NCBI RefSeq assembly: GCF_017916455.1 | Contig: NZ_JAFMSY010000001.1 | Coordinates: 1,037,977 to 1,101,976, forward strand | Direction of reading: 5' to 3' | Source of the DNA: Nocardioides xinjiangensis | GTDB taxonomy: Bacteria > Actinomycetota > Actinomycetes > Propionibacteriales > Nocardioidaceae | DNA: 64,000 nt | In this document: one piece after another, positions 33,965 through 43,346 of the stretch | Numbering within the stretch: the first letter of the stretch is position 1 | Layout of the letters: every line of letters starts with the position of its first letter | Notes under the pieces: generated by a model | What the model was told of the DNA's origin: nothing | Databases searched by the model: none | The model's input: the letters and a program-made list of their open reading frames with translations, nothing else | Program-made: the position numbers and the translations under genes

Positions 33965-36900
33965 CTAGGTCGACTGGGTCGCGGTCCCCATCACCTTGCG
34001 GATGCGCTGGTCGCTGACCTTCTCGCGGGTGCCGAGCTGCTGGGCGAACAGCGAGACGCGGTACTCCTCCAGCAGCCACCGCGAGTCGCGCAGGTGCTGG
34101 GGCACCGGCTGGCCGTCGGGCAGCGCGGCGACCGCGTGCAGCCACGCCTCCTGCAGGCCGGCGACCTGGTCCATCAGCTGGCGGTCGCGCGCGACCTGCG
34201 AGTCGAGCCGCTCGCGGCGGTACGTCACCGCGGCGAGGTAGCGCGGGTAGTCGCGAAGCCGCGACACGCCGGCGTCACCGACGAAGCCGGGCGCCATCAG
34301 GCGGCCGACCTGGGCGCGCATGTCGGTGAGCGCCGGCAGCGTCGCCAGGTCGGCCCGACCGGAGATCGCCCGGTCGGTCGTCCGCCACGCCTCCAGCACC
34401 CGCATCAGGTCGTGGACGGCCGCGCCCAGGCCGGTGGCCACGGCGTCGCGGGAGGCGGCCACCACCGCGGCGAACGCGTCCTCGTCGCGCACGGTGGGCC
34501 GCGCGTCGACGACCTCGCCGACGATCCCGGCGCGGACGTCGTCGAGGAGCTCGGCGACCGACGGGTAGGGCGACCCGACGAGCGCCAGCCGGGCGCGCTG
34601 GTCGAGCCCCGCCCCGGCGAGCACGTCGTCCACCGGCGGCATCGGCCCGAGCGCGAGGAGCACCAGGCGCCGTACGCCGAGGCGGTGGTGCGCCGCGGCC
34701 TCGTCGGGCGTCGCCAGCACCTGCAGGCCGACGGTGGAGCCCTCGTCCACGAGGGCCGGGAAGCCTCGGACCTCGTGGCCGGCGCGGCGCTGCACGAACG
34801 ACTCCTCGACCGTGCCGAAGGTCCACGACACCTGCCCGGTCGCCGTGACCCCGGAGTCGGCGGCCACGTCGGCCATCGCCTGCTCGAAGGTGGGCCGCAG
34901 CGGCTCCTTGAGGGCGTCGAGGTCCTTGCCGCGGGCCGCCTCCGCGCCCTCCTCGGTGACGACGCGGTAGGTGGGGCGGAGGTGGGCGGGAACCTTGGAC
35001 CAGTCCCAGGCCTCCCGGTCGATGACGAGGCTGCGGGTGCTGCGCGCGAAGCGCTCGAGGGCGTCGAGCAGCGGCTCGGCTCCGGGCGGGGTCGCGGCGA
35101 GGAACTCCCGCGCGGTGTTGGGCGCCGGCACCATCGCCACCCGCAGGTTCTTGGGCAGGGAGCGGATCAGCTCGGTGACAAGCTCCTCGCGCAGCCCGGG
35201 GACCAGCCAGGAGAAGTCGTCGGCGTCGATGCGGTTGAGGGTCGCGACCGGCACCTCGATGGTGAGCCCGTCGTCGGCGGCGCCCGGCTCGAAGTGGTAG
35301 CTGATCGGGAAGGTCAGCCCGGCCTCGTCGCTGTCGTGCCACTCGGTCGGGAAGTCGTGCGCGCGCACCTCGGCGGCGGTGTCGTGGGTGAGCATCGTGG
35401 GGTCGAAGGTCAGCAGGTCCGGCGTCTTCTGCCGGGCGCGCCGCCACCACTGGTCGAAGTGCTGCCCACTGACCACCTCGGCCCCGACGCGGGCGTCGTA
35501 GAACTCGAAGAGCGTCTCCTCGTCGACGACGATGTCGCGGCGCCGGGCCCGGTGCTCGAGCTCCTCGGCCTCCTCCAGCATCCGCGCGTTGTGGGCGAGG
35601 AAGCGGTGCCGGGAGTCCCACTCGCGCTGCACCAGCGCGTGGCGGATGAACAGCTCACGAGCCAGCGGCGGGTCCACCTTGCCGTAGGACACGAGGCGGT
35701 CGGCCACCAGCGGCACGCCGTACAGCGTCACCCGCTCGCGGGCCATCACCGCGGCACGCTTGCGCGACCAGTGCGGCTCGGAGTAGGTCCGCTTCACCAG
35801 GTGGGCGCCCAACCGCTCGGCCCACTCCGGCTTGATGGCGGCGTTCTGCCGGGCCCACAGCCGCGAGGTCTCGACCAGCTCGGCGCTCATCAGGAAGTCG
35901 GGGTTGCGGCCCTTGAGGACACTGCCGGGGAAGATCGCGAAGCGGGCGTTGCGGGCGCCGAGGTACTCCCGCATCGGCCTGCGCTCCCCCGGCCGGGGCT
36001 TCTCGCGCCCCTCCAGCGCTCCGACGTGGCTCAGCAGGCCCGAGAGCAGCGCCTGGTGGATGCCGTCCTCGTCGTACGCCGCTCCCCCCTCGCTGCTGCC
36101 CGTCCGTCCGAGGTCGAGCTTCATCTCCTTGCACACCTGCCGCAGCTGGGACTCGTAGTCCTGCCACTCCCGGATGCGGAGGTAGTTGAGGTGCTCGCGC
36201 TTGCACATCCGGCGGAAGGCGCTCGACGACAGCTCGCGCTGCTGCTGCTTGAGGTGGCGCCAGAGGTTGAGCCAGGTGAGGAAGTCGCTGGTGTCGTGCT
36301 TGAAGCGGGCGTGCAGCTGGTCGGCCTGCGCACGCTGCTCCTCGGGCCGTTCGCGCGGGTCCTGGATCGACAGCGCGGCGGCGATGACGACCACGTCGCG
36401 CAGGCAGCCGAGCCGTTCCGCCTCGAGGATCATCCGGCCCAGCCGGGGGTCGATCGGGAGCCGGGCCAGGCGCCTGCCGACGCTCGTCAGACGGACGCCG
36501 GAGCGGGACGTCATGGGTTTCCCCGCCCGGGGCCGGAGATCCTCCTGACGTCCCGGCTCGGGGGCGGTCGACACCGCGCCGAGCTCCTCGAGCAGGTCGG
36601 TGCCCGCCTTGACGTTGCGGCGGTCCGGCGGCTCGACGAAGGGGAAGCGGGCGATGTCGCCGAGCCGGAGCGAGGCCATCTGGAGGATCACGCTGGCGAG
36701 GTTGGTCCGCAGGATCTCCGGGTCGGTGAACTCCGGGCGCGCCTGGAAGTCCTCCTCGGAGTAGAGCCGGATCGCGATGCCCTCGGACACGCGGCCGCAG
36801 CGGCCGGAGCGCTGGTTCGCCGACGCCTGGCTGATCGGCTCGATCGGCAGCCGCTGCACCTTGGTGCGCACCGAGTAGCGGCTGATGCGCGCCACGCCGG

Positions 36901-37840
36901 TGTCGACGACGTACCGGATGCCGGGGACGGTCAGCGACGTCTCGGCGACGTTGGTGGCCAGCACGACGCGGCGCACGGTGGAGGGGTGGCTGGAGAACAC
37001 CTTGTGCTGGTCGGCGGCGCTGAGCCGCGAGTAGAGCGGGACGATCTCGAGCCGGTCGCTGCGCAGCGCCTCGAACGCGTCGGCGGTGTCGCGGATCTCG
37101 CGCTCGCCCGGCAGGAAGACCAGCACGTCGCCCGGCCCCTCCGCCGACAGCTCGCGGACCGCGTCGACGATCGCCTCGGTCTGGTCGCGCTGGACGGCCT
37201 CGCCCTCCTCGTCGCTCTCCGGGAGCTCGAGGAGCGGGCGGTAGCGGACCTCCACCGGGTAGGTGCGTCCCGACACCTCGACGACCGGGGCCCCGAAGTG
37301 CTCGGCGAAGCGCTCCACGTCGATCGTGGCGCTGGTGATGATCACCTTGAGGTCGGGCCTGCGCGGCAGCAGGCGCTTGAGGTAGCCGAGGAGGAAGTCG
37401 ATGTTGAGGCTGCGCTCGTGGGCCTCGTCGATGATGATCGTGTCGTACGCGCGGAGGTCGCGGTCGCGCTGGAGCTCGGCGAGCAGGATGCCGTCGGTCA
37501 TCAGCTTCACCCGGCTCGCGCGGCTGGTGCGGTCGGTGAAGCGGACCTGGTAGCCCACGACGTCCCCGAGCTCGGTGCCGAGCTCGTCGGCGATCCGCTC
37601 GGCCACCGAGCGCGCGGCGATCCGGCGGGGCTGGGTGTGCCCGATGAGCCCGCCGCCTCCGGCCCGGCCGAGGCCGCGGCCGAGCTCGAGGCAGATCTTC
37701 GGCAGCTGCGTGGTCTTCCCCGAGCCGGTCTCGCCGGCGACGATGACGACCTGGTGGTCGCGGATCGCCGCGGCGATGTCGTCGCGGCGGGCGGAGACCG
37801 GGAGCTCGGGCGGGTAGGTGATCTTCACAACGGACGCCAT
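33965..37840 (-). CDS. hrpA: ATP-dependent RNA helicase HrpA (DEAH box)
   Basis: A 1291-residue DEAH-box helicase of full family length. Walker A GETGSGKTT at 36-44, DEAH at 138-141, the SAT motif in IITSATID near 170, then the winged-helix, HA2 and OB domains and the long C-terminal DUF3418 region. In other bacteria HrpA processes mRNA and rescues stalled ribosomes. The ATG at 37840 gives MASVVKITYPPELPV; a GTG two codons upstream is an alternative. It is followed by the unknown gene at 33362. Confidence 0.96.
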   Translation of the reverse strand: MASVVKITYPPELPVSARRDDIAAAIRDHQVVIVAGETGSGKTTQLPKICLELGRGLGRAGGGGLIGHTQPRRIAARSVAERIADELGTELGDVVGYQVRFTDRTSRASRVKLMTDGILLAELQRDRDLRAYDTIIIDEAHERSLNIDFLLGYLKRLLPRRPDLKVIITSATIDVERFAEHFGAPVVEVSGRTYPVEVRYRPLLELPESDEEGEAVQRDQTEAIVDAVRELSAEGPGDVLVFLPGEREIRDTADAFEALRSDRLEIVPLYSRLSAADQHKVFSSHPSTVRRVVLATNVAETSLTVPGIRYVVDTGVARISRYSVRTKVQRLPIEPISQASANQRSGRCGRVSEGIAIRLYSEEDFQARPEFTDPEILRTNLASVILQMASLRLGDIARFPFVEPPDRRNVKAGTDLLEELGAVSTAPEPGRQEDLRPRAGKPMTSRSGVRLTSVGRRLARLPIDPRLGRMILEAERLGCLRDVVVIAAALSIQDPRERPEEQRAQADQLHARFKHDTSDFLTWLNLWRHLKQQQRELSSSAFRRMCKREHLNYLRIREWQDYESQLRQVCKEMKLDLGRTGSSEGGAAYDEDGIHQALLSGLLSHVGALEGREKPRPGERRPMREYLGARNARFAIFPGSVLKGRNPDFLMSAELVETSRLWARQNAAIKPEWAERLGAHLVKRTYSEPHWSRKRAAVMARERVTLYGVPLVADRLVSYGKVDPPLARELFIRHALVQREWDSRHRFLAHNARMLEEAEELEHRARRRDIVVDEETLFEFYDARVGAEVVSGQHFDQWWRRARQKTPDLLTFDPTMLTHDTAAEVRAHDFPTEWHDSDEAGLTFPISYHFEPGAADDGLTIEVPVATLNRIDADDFSWLVPGLREELVTELIRSLPKNLRVAMVPAPNTAREFLAATPPGAEPLLDALERFARSTRSLVIDREAWDWSKVPAHLRPTYRVVTEEGAEAARGKDLDALKEPLRPTFEQAMADVAADSGVTATGQVSWTFGTVEESFVQRRAGHEVRGFPALVDEGSTVGLQVLATPDEAAAHHRLGVRRLVLLALGPMPPVDDVLAGAGLDQRARLALVGSPYPSVAELLDDVRAGIVGEVVDARPTVRDEDAFAAVVAASRDAVATGLGAAVHDLMRVLEAWRTTDRAISGRADLATLPALTDMRAQVGRLMAPGFVGDAGVSRLRDYPRYLAAVTYRRERLDSQVARDRQLMDQVAGLQEAWLHAVAALPDGQPVPQHLRDSRWLLEEYRVSLFAQQLGTREKVSDQRIRKVMGTATQST

Positions 37841-37878
37841 TCTCACCCACCCCGGCAACCGGGTTCGCCGCGGCGTGC

Positions 37879-37908
37879 GGTCCCGGCCGGCGCCGACCGG
37901 CCGGGACC
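37879..37908. terminator. Strong perfect hairpin, candidate terminator
   Basis: GGTCCCGGCCGG (37879-37890) and CCGGCCGGGACC (37897-37908) form a perfect 12 bp stem with a 6-base loop. It lies 4 bases past the stop of the minus-strand membrane-protein gene at 37913 and upstream of hrpA, so it should end that transcript. Confidence 0.7.
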
Positions 37909-37912
37909 GGGC

Positions 37913-38341
37913 TCAGGAGCTCGAGCCGCTGTCGGAGCCCTCGCCCTCCGGCGGTGTGGTGGGCGGCAGCTGCCCGGGCACGCCGCGCGGGCCGCGCTCC
38001 ATGCCGCCTCGCCCGTCGGGCCCGGGGGCGCGGTCGTCGCGGTGCACCCAGCCGCCGTGGTCCCGGGGACCGTCGTGGGTGACGGCGTGCACCGCTGCCG
38101 TGCCGAGCCCGCCGACGATGACGCCCGCGAGAGCGGAGGCGAGGAGGGCGGCGAGGCCGAACGTCCGGTTGCCGTCGGAGCGCCGCAGGGAGCGCAGCCG
38201 CTCGCGGAAGCGGCGGCGGCCGGGAGGCGCCTCGGCCGGCGTCTCTGCGGCGACGCGGGGGGACTCTCGAGGGGCGGGGCCGGCGGCACGCACCGGCTGG
38301 GTCTCGTCGGGCCGGGGAGCGGCCTGCTGGTCGTCGTTCAT
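37913..38341 (-). CDS. Small membrane-anchored protein of unknown function
   Basis: A 142-residue protein with a Pro/Ala/Arg-rich N-terminal cytoplasmic part, one membrane span at about residues 62-85 (FGLAALLASALAGVIVGGLG), and a Gly/Pro/His-rich C-terminus that is probably outside (HDGPRDHGGWVHRD). No conserved domain is recognised. It has no clear ribosome-binding site; the ATG at 38341 is supported by codon use. It diverges from the YCII gene by 163 bases. Confidence 0.7.
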   Translation of the reverse strand: MNDDQQAAPRPDETQPVRAAGPAPRESPRVAAETPAEAPPGRRRFRERLRSLRRSDGNRTFGLAALLASALAGVIVGGLGTAAVHAVTHDGPRDHGGWVHRDDRAPGPDGRGGMERGPRGVPGQLPPTTPPEGEGSDSGSSS

Positions 38342-38504
38342 GGGAGCGAGCGTGGTCCGGCTTGCTGTGCCGGGACTGTGCGTGACCTCTGTGTCCGCCC
38401 AGACCTCCGAGGGTTCCTGCGGGGCGATGTCGAGAACTGGCGCAGGACTCCGTCCCCGGAATGGAGGCGGCCACAATGGGCTGCACCTCACCAAGGAGAC
38501 CGAC

Positions 38505-38909
38505 ATGCCGAAGTACCTCCTCCTCAAGCACTACCGCGGCGCGCCGACCCCGCTCAACGAGGCGCCGATGGACCAGTGGAGCCCCGAGGAGGTCGATGCC
38601 CACATGGCGTTCATGGACGAGTTCGGCAAGCGCCTCGAGGCCAACGGCGAGCTCGTCGACGCCCAGGCCCTCTCGCCGACCGGGGCGTGGGTCAGCGCCG
38701 ACGCCGAGGGGAGGACCGCGGTCACCGACGGCCCGTTCGCCGAGACCAAGGACCTCATCGCCGGCTGGTACGTCATCGACGTCGACGGCTGGGACCGGGC
38801 CGTCGAGCTCGCCACGGAGCTCTCGCTGGCGCCCGGCAAGGACGGCAAGCCCATCCACGAGTGGCTCGAGGTGCGGCCCTTCTACGGCGCGCCGACGGCC
38901 ACCGACTGA
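38505..38909 (+). CDS. YCII/DGPF-domain protein
   Basis: A 134-residue YCII-related protein with the DGPFAETKDLIAGW stretch near residue 75 that gives the DGPF group its name. ATG at 38505 follows AAGGAGA at about 38492-38498. Proteins of this group are the typical partners of ECF42 sigma factors, whose gene follows 11 bases downstream. Their biochemical activity is uncertain, perhaps small-molecule binding or a decarboxylase-like fold. Confidence 0.92.
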   Translation: MPKYLLLKHYRGAPTPLNEAPMDQWSPEEVDAHMAFMDEFGKRLEANGELVDAQALSPTGAWVSADAEGRTAVTDGPFAETKDLIAGWYVIDVDGWDRAVELATELSLAPGKDGKPIHEWLEVRPFYGAPTATD

Positions 38910-38920
38910 CAGCGACGACG

Positions 38921-40078
<1,158 letters not shown>

Positions 40079-40207
40079 GTCGACCGGATGCGTAGGGGCT
40101 CGTGACGCTGCGCGTCCTGGCGACTGCGCTCGGGTGGCTATCTGGTGGCGACGAGCCGACTGGCGCGCCCCGCCGGCGCGGCACGCTGACTCGCAGGACA
40201 GGCCGCG

Positions 40208-40223
40208 CACAGGAAACCCACAG
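40208..40223. promoter_or_regulatory. Direct repeat CACAG-N6-CACAG before the response-regulator gene
   Basis: CACAG occurs at 40208-40212 and again at 40219-40223, an 11-base repeat interval typical for tandem OmpR/PhoB-class binding. It lies 15-30 bases upstream of the ATG at 40238. Autoregulation by the encoded response regulator is a reasonable inference. The gap 40079-40237 shows no other feature. Confidence 0.4.
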
Positions 40224-40237
40224 CAAGACTCGGCAGG

Positions 40238-40966
40238 ATGCTGTCCATGCAGCAGCAGCTCGCCCGCCACGACGGCTCCCCCGTGCGCGTCCTGGTCGTC
40301 GACGACGAGGTCAACATCGCCGAGCTCCTCGCGATGGCCCTGCGCTACGAGGGCTGGGACCTCCGGATGGCGCACAGCGGGACCCAGGCGGTGGCGGCGG
40401 CCCGCGACTTCCGCCCGGACGCGGTGGTGCTCGACATCATGCTGCCCGACTTCGACGGCCTCGAGGTGCTGCGCCGCATGCGCGCCGACGGCAGCGACGT
40501 GCCCGTGCTCTTCCTCACCGCCAAGGACGCCGTCGAGGACCGGATCGCGGGCCTGACGGCGGGCGGCGACGACTACGTGACCAAGCCGTTCTCGCTGGAG
40601 GAGGTGGTGGCCCGGCTGCGTGGCCTCATCCGCCGCGCCGGCACCGCCGCACAGGCCGACGCCGGCAACGTGCTGGTCGTCGGCGACCTCACGCTCGACG
40701 AGGACAGCCACGAGGTGCACCGCGCCGGCACCGGGATCACCCTCACGGCCACCGAGTTCGAGCTGCTGCGCTTCCTCATGCGCAACCCGCGGCGGGTGCT
40801 CAGCAAGGCGCAGATCCTCGACCGGGTCTGGCAGTACGACTTCGGCGGGCAGGCCAACGTCGTGGAGCTCTACATCTCCTACCTGCGCAAGAAGGTCGAC
40901 GCCGGCCGCGAGCCGATGATCCACACCATGCGCGGCGCCGGCTACGTGCTCAAGCCGGCCCCATGA
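40238..40966 (+). CDS. OmpR-family response regulator
   Basis: A 242-residue response regulator. Receiver-domain acidic pair is Asp22/Asp23, the phosphoacceptor is Asp66 in VVLDIMLPDFDG, and the conserved Lys lies in VTKPFS near 117. The winged-helix domain at about 140-238 has LTATEFELLRFLMRNP and the ending IHTMRGAGYVLKP. The ATG at 40247 (MQQQ) is an alternative start. Its stop overlaps the kinase start, giving a coupled two-component pair. Confidence 0.95.
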   Translation: MLSMQQQLARHDGSPVRVLVVDDEVNIAELLAMALRYEGWDLRMAHSGTQAVAAARDFRPDAVVLDIMLPDFDGLEVLRRMRADGSDVPVLFLTAKDAVEDRIAGLTAGGDDYVTKPFSLEEVVARLRGLIRRAGTAAQADAGNVLVVGDLTLDEDSHEVHRAGTGITLTATEFELLRFLMRNPRRVLSKAQILDRVWQYDFGGQANVVELYISYLRKKVDAGREPMIHTMRGAGYVLKPAP

Positions 40967-42399
40967 GGCTGCGCCTCCCGGCGACCCTCACCGCCCGGCT
41001 GGTGGCCGTGGCGGTGCTGCTGGTCGCGGTGACGGCCCTCCTCATCGGGACCGCGACCACCCTGGCGATGAAGCAGAACCTCGAGACGCAGCTCGACGCC
41101 CAGGCCACCGAGTCGCTCGTGAAGACCGTCAACTCCCCCCGCGGCCGGCCCGACGGCGACGGACGCAGCGGCTTCGACCCGTTCCGCGACATCTCCCGGC
41201 AGTACGAGGGGGCGCTCGTGGCGGTCCTGCCCGAGCAGGGCGAGGCCACCGGCGCGGTCCGCACCGAGGGGGACGACGAGAGCTGGAGCGTCGCCGAGCC
41301 GCTGTCGCAGCGCCAGCTCGACGCCCTCCACGACGACATGCCCTACGCCGAGTACGAGCCGGCCACCCTCCGCGTGCCGGGCCTCGGCAGCTACCGCGTG
41401 GTGTGCCACCAGGGCGAGGGCGGCTGGATCGTGGTCGGACTGCCGACCACCGGCGTCACGCGTACGATCGCCGACCTGGTCCGCCTCGAGCTGCTCGCGA
41501 CCCTCCTCGGCGTGCTGGCCGCGGCCGGCGTCGGCACCTGGGTCGTGCGCCGCCAGCTGGCCCCGCTGCGGGAGGTCGCCGCGACGGCCCACCGCGTGGC
41601 CGAGCTCCCGCTCGCGTCCGGGGAGATCGACATGGCCGCGCGGGTGCCCGACCGGCTCACCGACGAGCGCACCGAGATCGGCCAGGTCGGCTCGGCGCTC
41701 AACGCGATGCTCGACCACGTCGAGGACTCGCTCGGCCGCCGCCACCGCAGCGAGCAGCAGGTGCGCCAGTTCGTCGCCGACGCCTCCCACGAGCTGCGCA
41801 CCCCGCTCGCGACGATCGCGGGGTACACCGAGCTCGCGCGCCGACGTCCCGAGACCGGTGGCACGGCGCTCGACAAGGTCGAAGCCGAGTCCGCGCGGAT
41901 GACCGCGCTGGTCGAGGACCTGCTGCTGCTGGCCCGGCTCGACGCCGGCCGGCCGCTGGAGAGCCGGCCCGTCGACCTGTCGAGGCTCCTGCTCGAGGCC
42001 GTCGACGATGCCCGGGTGCTCGACGCCGAGCGCTCCTGGCGGCTGGACCTCCCCGACGAGCCCATCACCGTCACCGGCGACGAGGCGCGGCTGCACCAGG
42101 TCGCGACCAACCTGCTCACCAACGCGCGCAAGCACACCCCGCCGGGCAGCACGGTGACCGTGTCCGGCACGACGGCGGGGTTCAGCGTCCACGACGACGG
42201 GCCGGGGTTCGCCCCCGACCTCGCGCCCCACGCGTTCGAGCGGTTCACCCGCGGCGACGCCGCCCGGAGCCGGGGCGGCGCAGGCCTCGGCCTCTCGCTG
42301 GTGGAGGCGATCGTGGCGGCCCACGGCGGCTCGGTGGCGCTCGAGAGCCGGCCCGGCGACACGACGGTCACCGTCACGCTGCCTGCGCGCGCCTCCTGA
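40963..42399 (+). CDS. Sensor histidine kinase
   Basis: A 478-residue HK with a membrane span at about 13-33, an extracellular sensor region (about 35-170) with no recognised fold, a second span at about 178-198, HAMP, then the phosphoacceptor His276 in ADASHELRTPLA. The N-box NLLTNARKHTPPG and G-boxes DDGPGFAPD and GGAGLGLSLVEAI follow. The last codons (VALESRPGDTTVTV) are encoded by 42333-42375, a segment repeated at 42696-42738 beyond the family C array. The signal sensed is unknown. Confidence 0.93.
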   Translation: MRLRLPATLTARLVAVAVLLVAVTALLIGTATTLAMKQNLETQLDAQATESLVKTVNSPRGRPDGDGRSGFDPFRDISRQYEGALVAVLPEQGEATGAVRTEGDDESWSVAEPLSQRQLDALHDDMPYAEYEPATLRVPGLGSYRVVCHQGEGGWIVVGLPTTGVTRTIADLVRLELLATLLGVLAAAGVGTWVVRRQLAPLREVAATAHRVAELPLASGEIDMAARVPDRLTDERTEIGQVGSALNAMLDHVEDSLGRRHRSEQQVRQFVADASHELRTPLATIAGYTELARRRPETGGTALDKVEAESARMTALVEDLLLLARLDAGRPLESRPVDLSRLLLEAVDDARVLDAERSWRLDLPDEPITVTGDEARLHQVATNLLTNARKHTPPGSTVTVSGTTAGFSVHDDGPGFAPDLAPHAFERFTRGDAARSRGGAGLGLSLVEAIVAAHGGSVALESRPGDTTVTVTLPARAS

Positions 42400-42738
42400 C
42401 CGCCGGCCTCGGGTGTCGACGCGGCGCCCGTGTCCCGCGAGATCCCGTCGAGTGGGCGCCAGTGTGCCGCCACATCGCGTCGAGTGGGCGCCAGTGTGCC
42501 GCCACATCCCGCCGAGTGGGCGCCAGTGTGCCGCCACATTCCGTCGAGTCGGCGTCGACGTCCTGGGCTCGGGACATCTGCGCCGACTCGACGCGAGGGC
42601 TCGGGACATCTGCGCCGACTCGACGCGAGGGCTCGGGACATCTGCGCCGACTCGACGCGAGATCACGAGACACGTGCGCCTACTCGACGCGTCTGGGTGG
42701 CGCTCGAGAGCCGGCTTGGCGACACGACGGTCACCGTC
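42333..42738. repeat. 43 bp direct repeats (42333-42375 and 42696-42738) flanking the family C array
   Basis: The last coding bases of the kinase gene (starting GGTGGCGCTCGAGAGCCGGC) are repeated after the array with two mismatches (CC to TT) in 43 positions. The distal copy still reads as VALESRLGDTTVTV in the kinase frame. This looks like a segmental duplication associated with arrival of the repeat array, or the array arose between duplicated ends. Confidence 0.9.
42446..42691. repeat. Family C array of 32 bp units with central inversion
   Basis: Forward units begin with CGTCGAGTGGGCGCCAGTGT at 42446, 42478, 42510 and 42542, an exact 32 bp step. Reverse-oriented units beginning GGCTCGGGACATCTGCGCCG start at 42566, 42598 and 42630, also at 32 bp steps, and a degenerate one follows to 42691. 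The reverse complement of the second type shares CGTCGAGT-GGCGC with the first. The array thus forms a palindrome about position 42555. It occupies the gap 42400-42779 between the kinase and the DUF402 gene; no coding gene is apparent inside. Confidence 0.93.
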
Positions 42739-42779
42739 CACCTCCCCTCGCCGCCGACGCCGACTGGTAGAGATGACGC

Positions 42780-43346
42780 ATGGAGCCCGGCACCCCGATC
42801 CGCTGCGAGATGACCAAGTGGGGTGACCGTCCGCACTGGCGGTTCTCCGGCATCCTGCTCGGGTCCGACGAGCACGGCGACTGGCTCGGCTTCCCGGAGG
42901 GCACGCACAACCACCGGCCCGGCTACGAGTTCCGCTCCGACGTCGACGCCGTCACCCTGGTGCCGGCCGGCCGCTGGTACGTCGCGACCTTCCACGAGCC
43001 GGGCGTCTGGTGCGACCTCTACGTCGACATCACCACCCCACCGACCTGGGAGGGCGACGTGCTGCGGGCCGTCGACCTGGACCTCGACGTGATCCGCATG
43101 TCCCGCGTGCCGGCCGCGCCTCCGCCGGGGCGGGTCGCCGGCCCCGGTGAGGTCTTCGTCGACGACGAGGACGAGTTCGCCGAGCACCAGGTGGCGTTCG
43201 GCTACCCCGCCGAGGTGGTCCAGCAGGCGCAGGCCAGCTGCGACGAGCTCGTCCGGGCCGTCCGCGCGGGGCTGCCGCCGTTCGACGGCGCCCACCGCCG
43301 GTGGCTCGCCGAGCTGACCCGGCTCACTCGCTCCCCGTCCTCCTGA
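42780..43346 (+). CDS. DUF402-domain protein
   Basis: A 188-residue soluble DUF402 protein (FomD-like fold). The core PAGRWYVATFHEPGVWCDLY near 61-80 and VDLDLDVIRMSRV near 100 contain the conserved aromatic and acidic residues typical of this nucleotide-phosphate hydrolase-like family. The ATG at 42780 follows the repeat region. It overlaps the convergent ThrE-type gene by 23 bases. Substrate and role are unknown. Confidence 0.85.
   Translation: MEPGTPIRCEMTKWGDRPHWRFSGILLGSDEHGDWLGFPEGTHNHRPGYEFRSDVDAVTLVPAGRWYVATFHEPGVWCDLYVDITTPPTWEGDVLRAVDLDLDVIRMSRVPAAPPPGRVAGPGEVFVDDEDEFAEHQVAFGYPAEVVQQAQASCDELVRAVRAGLPPFDGAHRRWLAELTRLTRSPSS

Noticed and set aside
42400..42779. Short open frames within the family C array
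   Set aside because: They are repeat-driven (for example VCRHI/ICADSTRGLG repeats) and lack starts with ribosome-binding sites.
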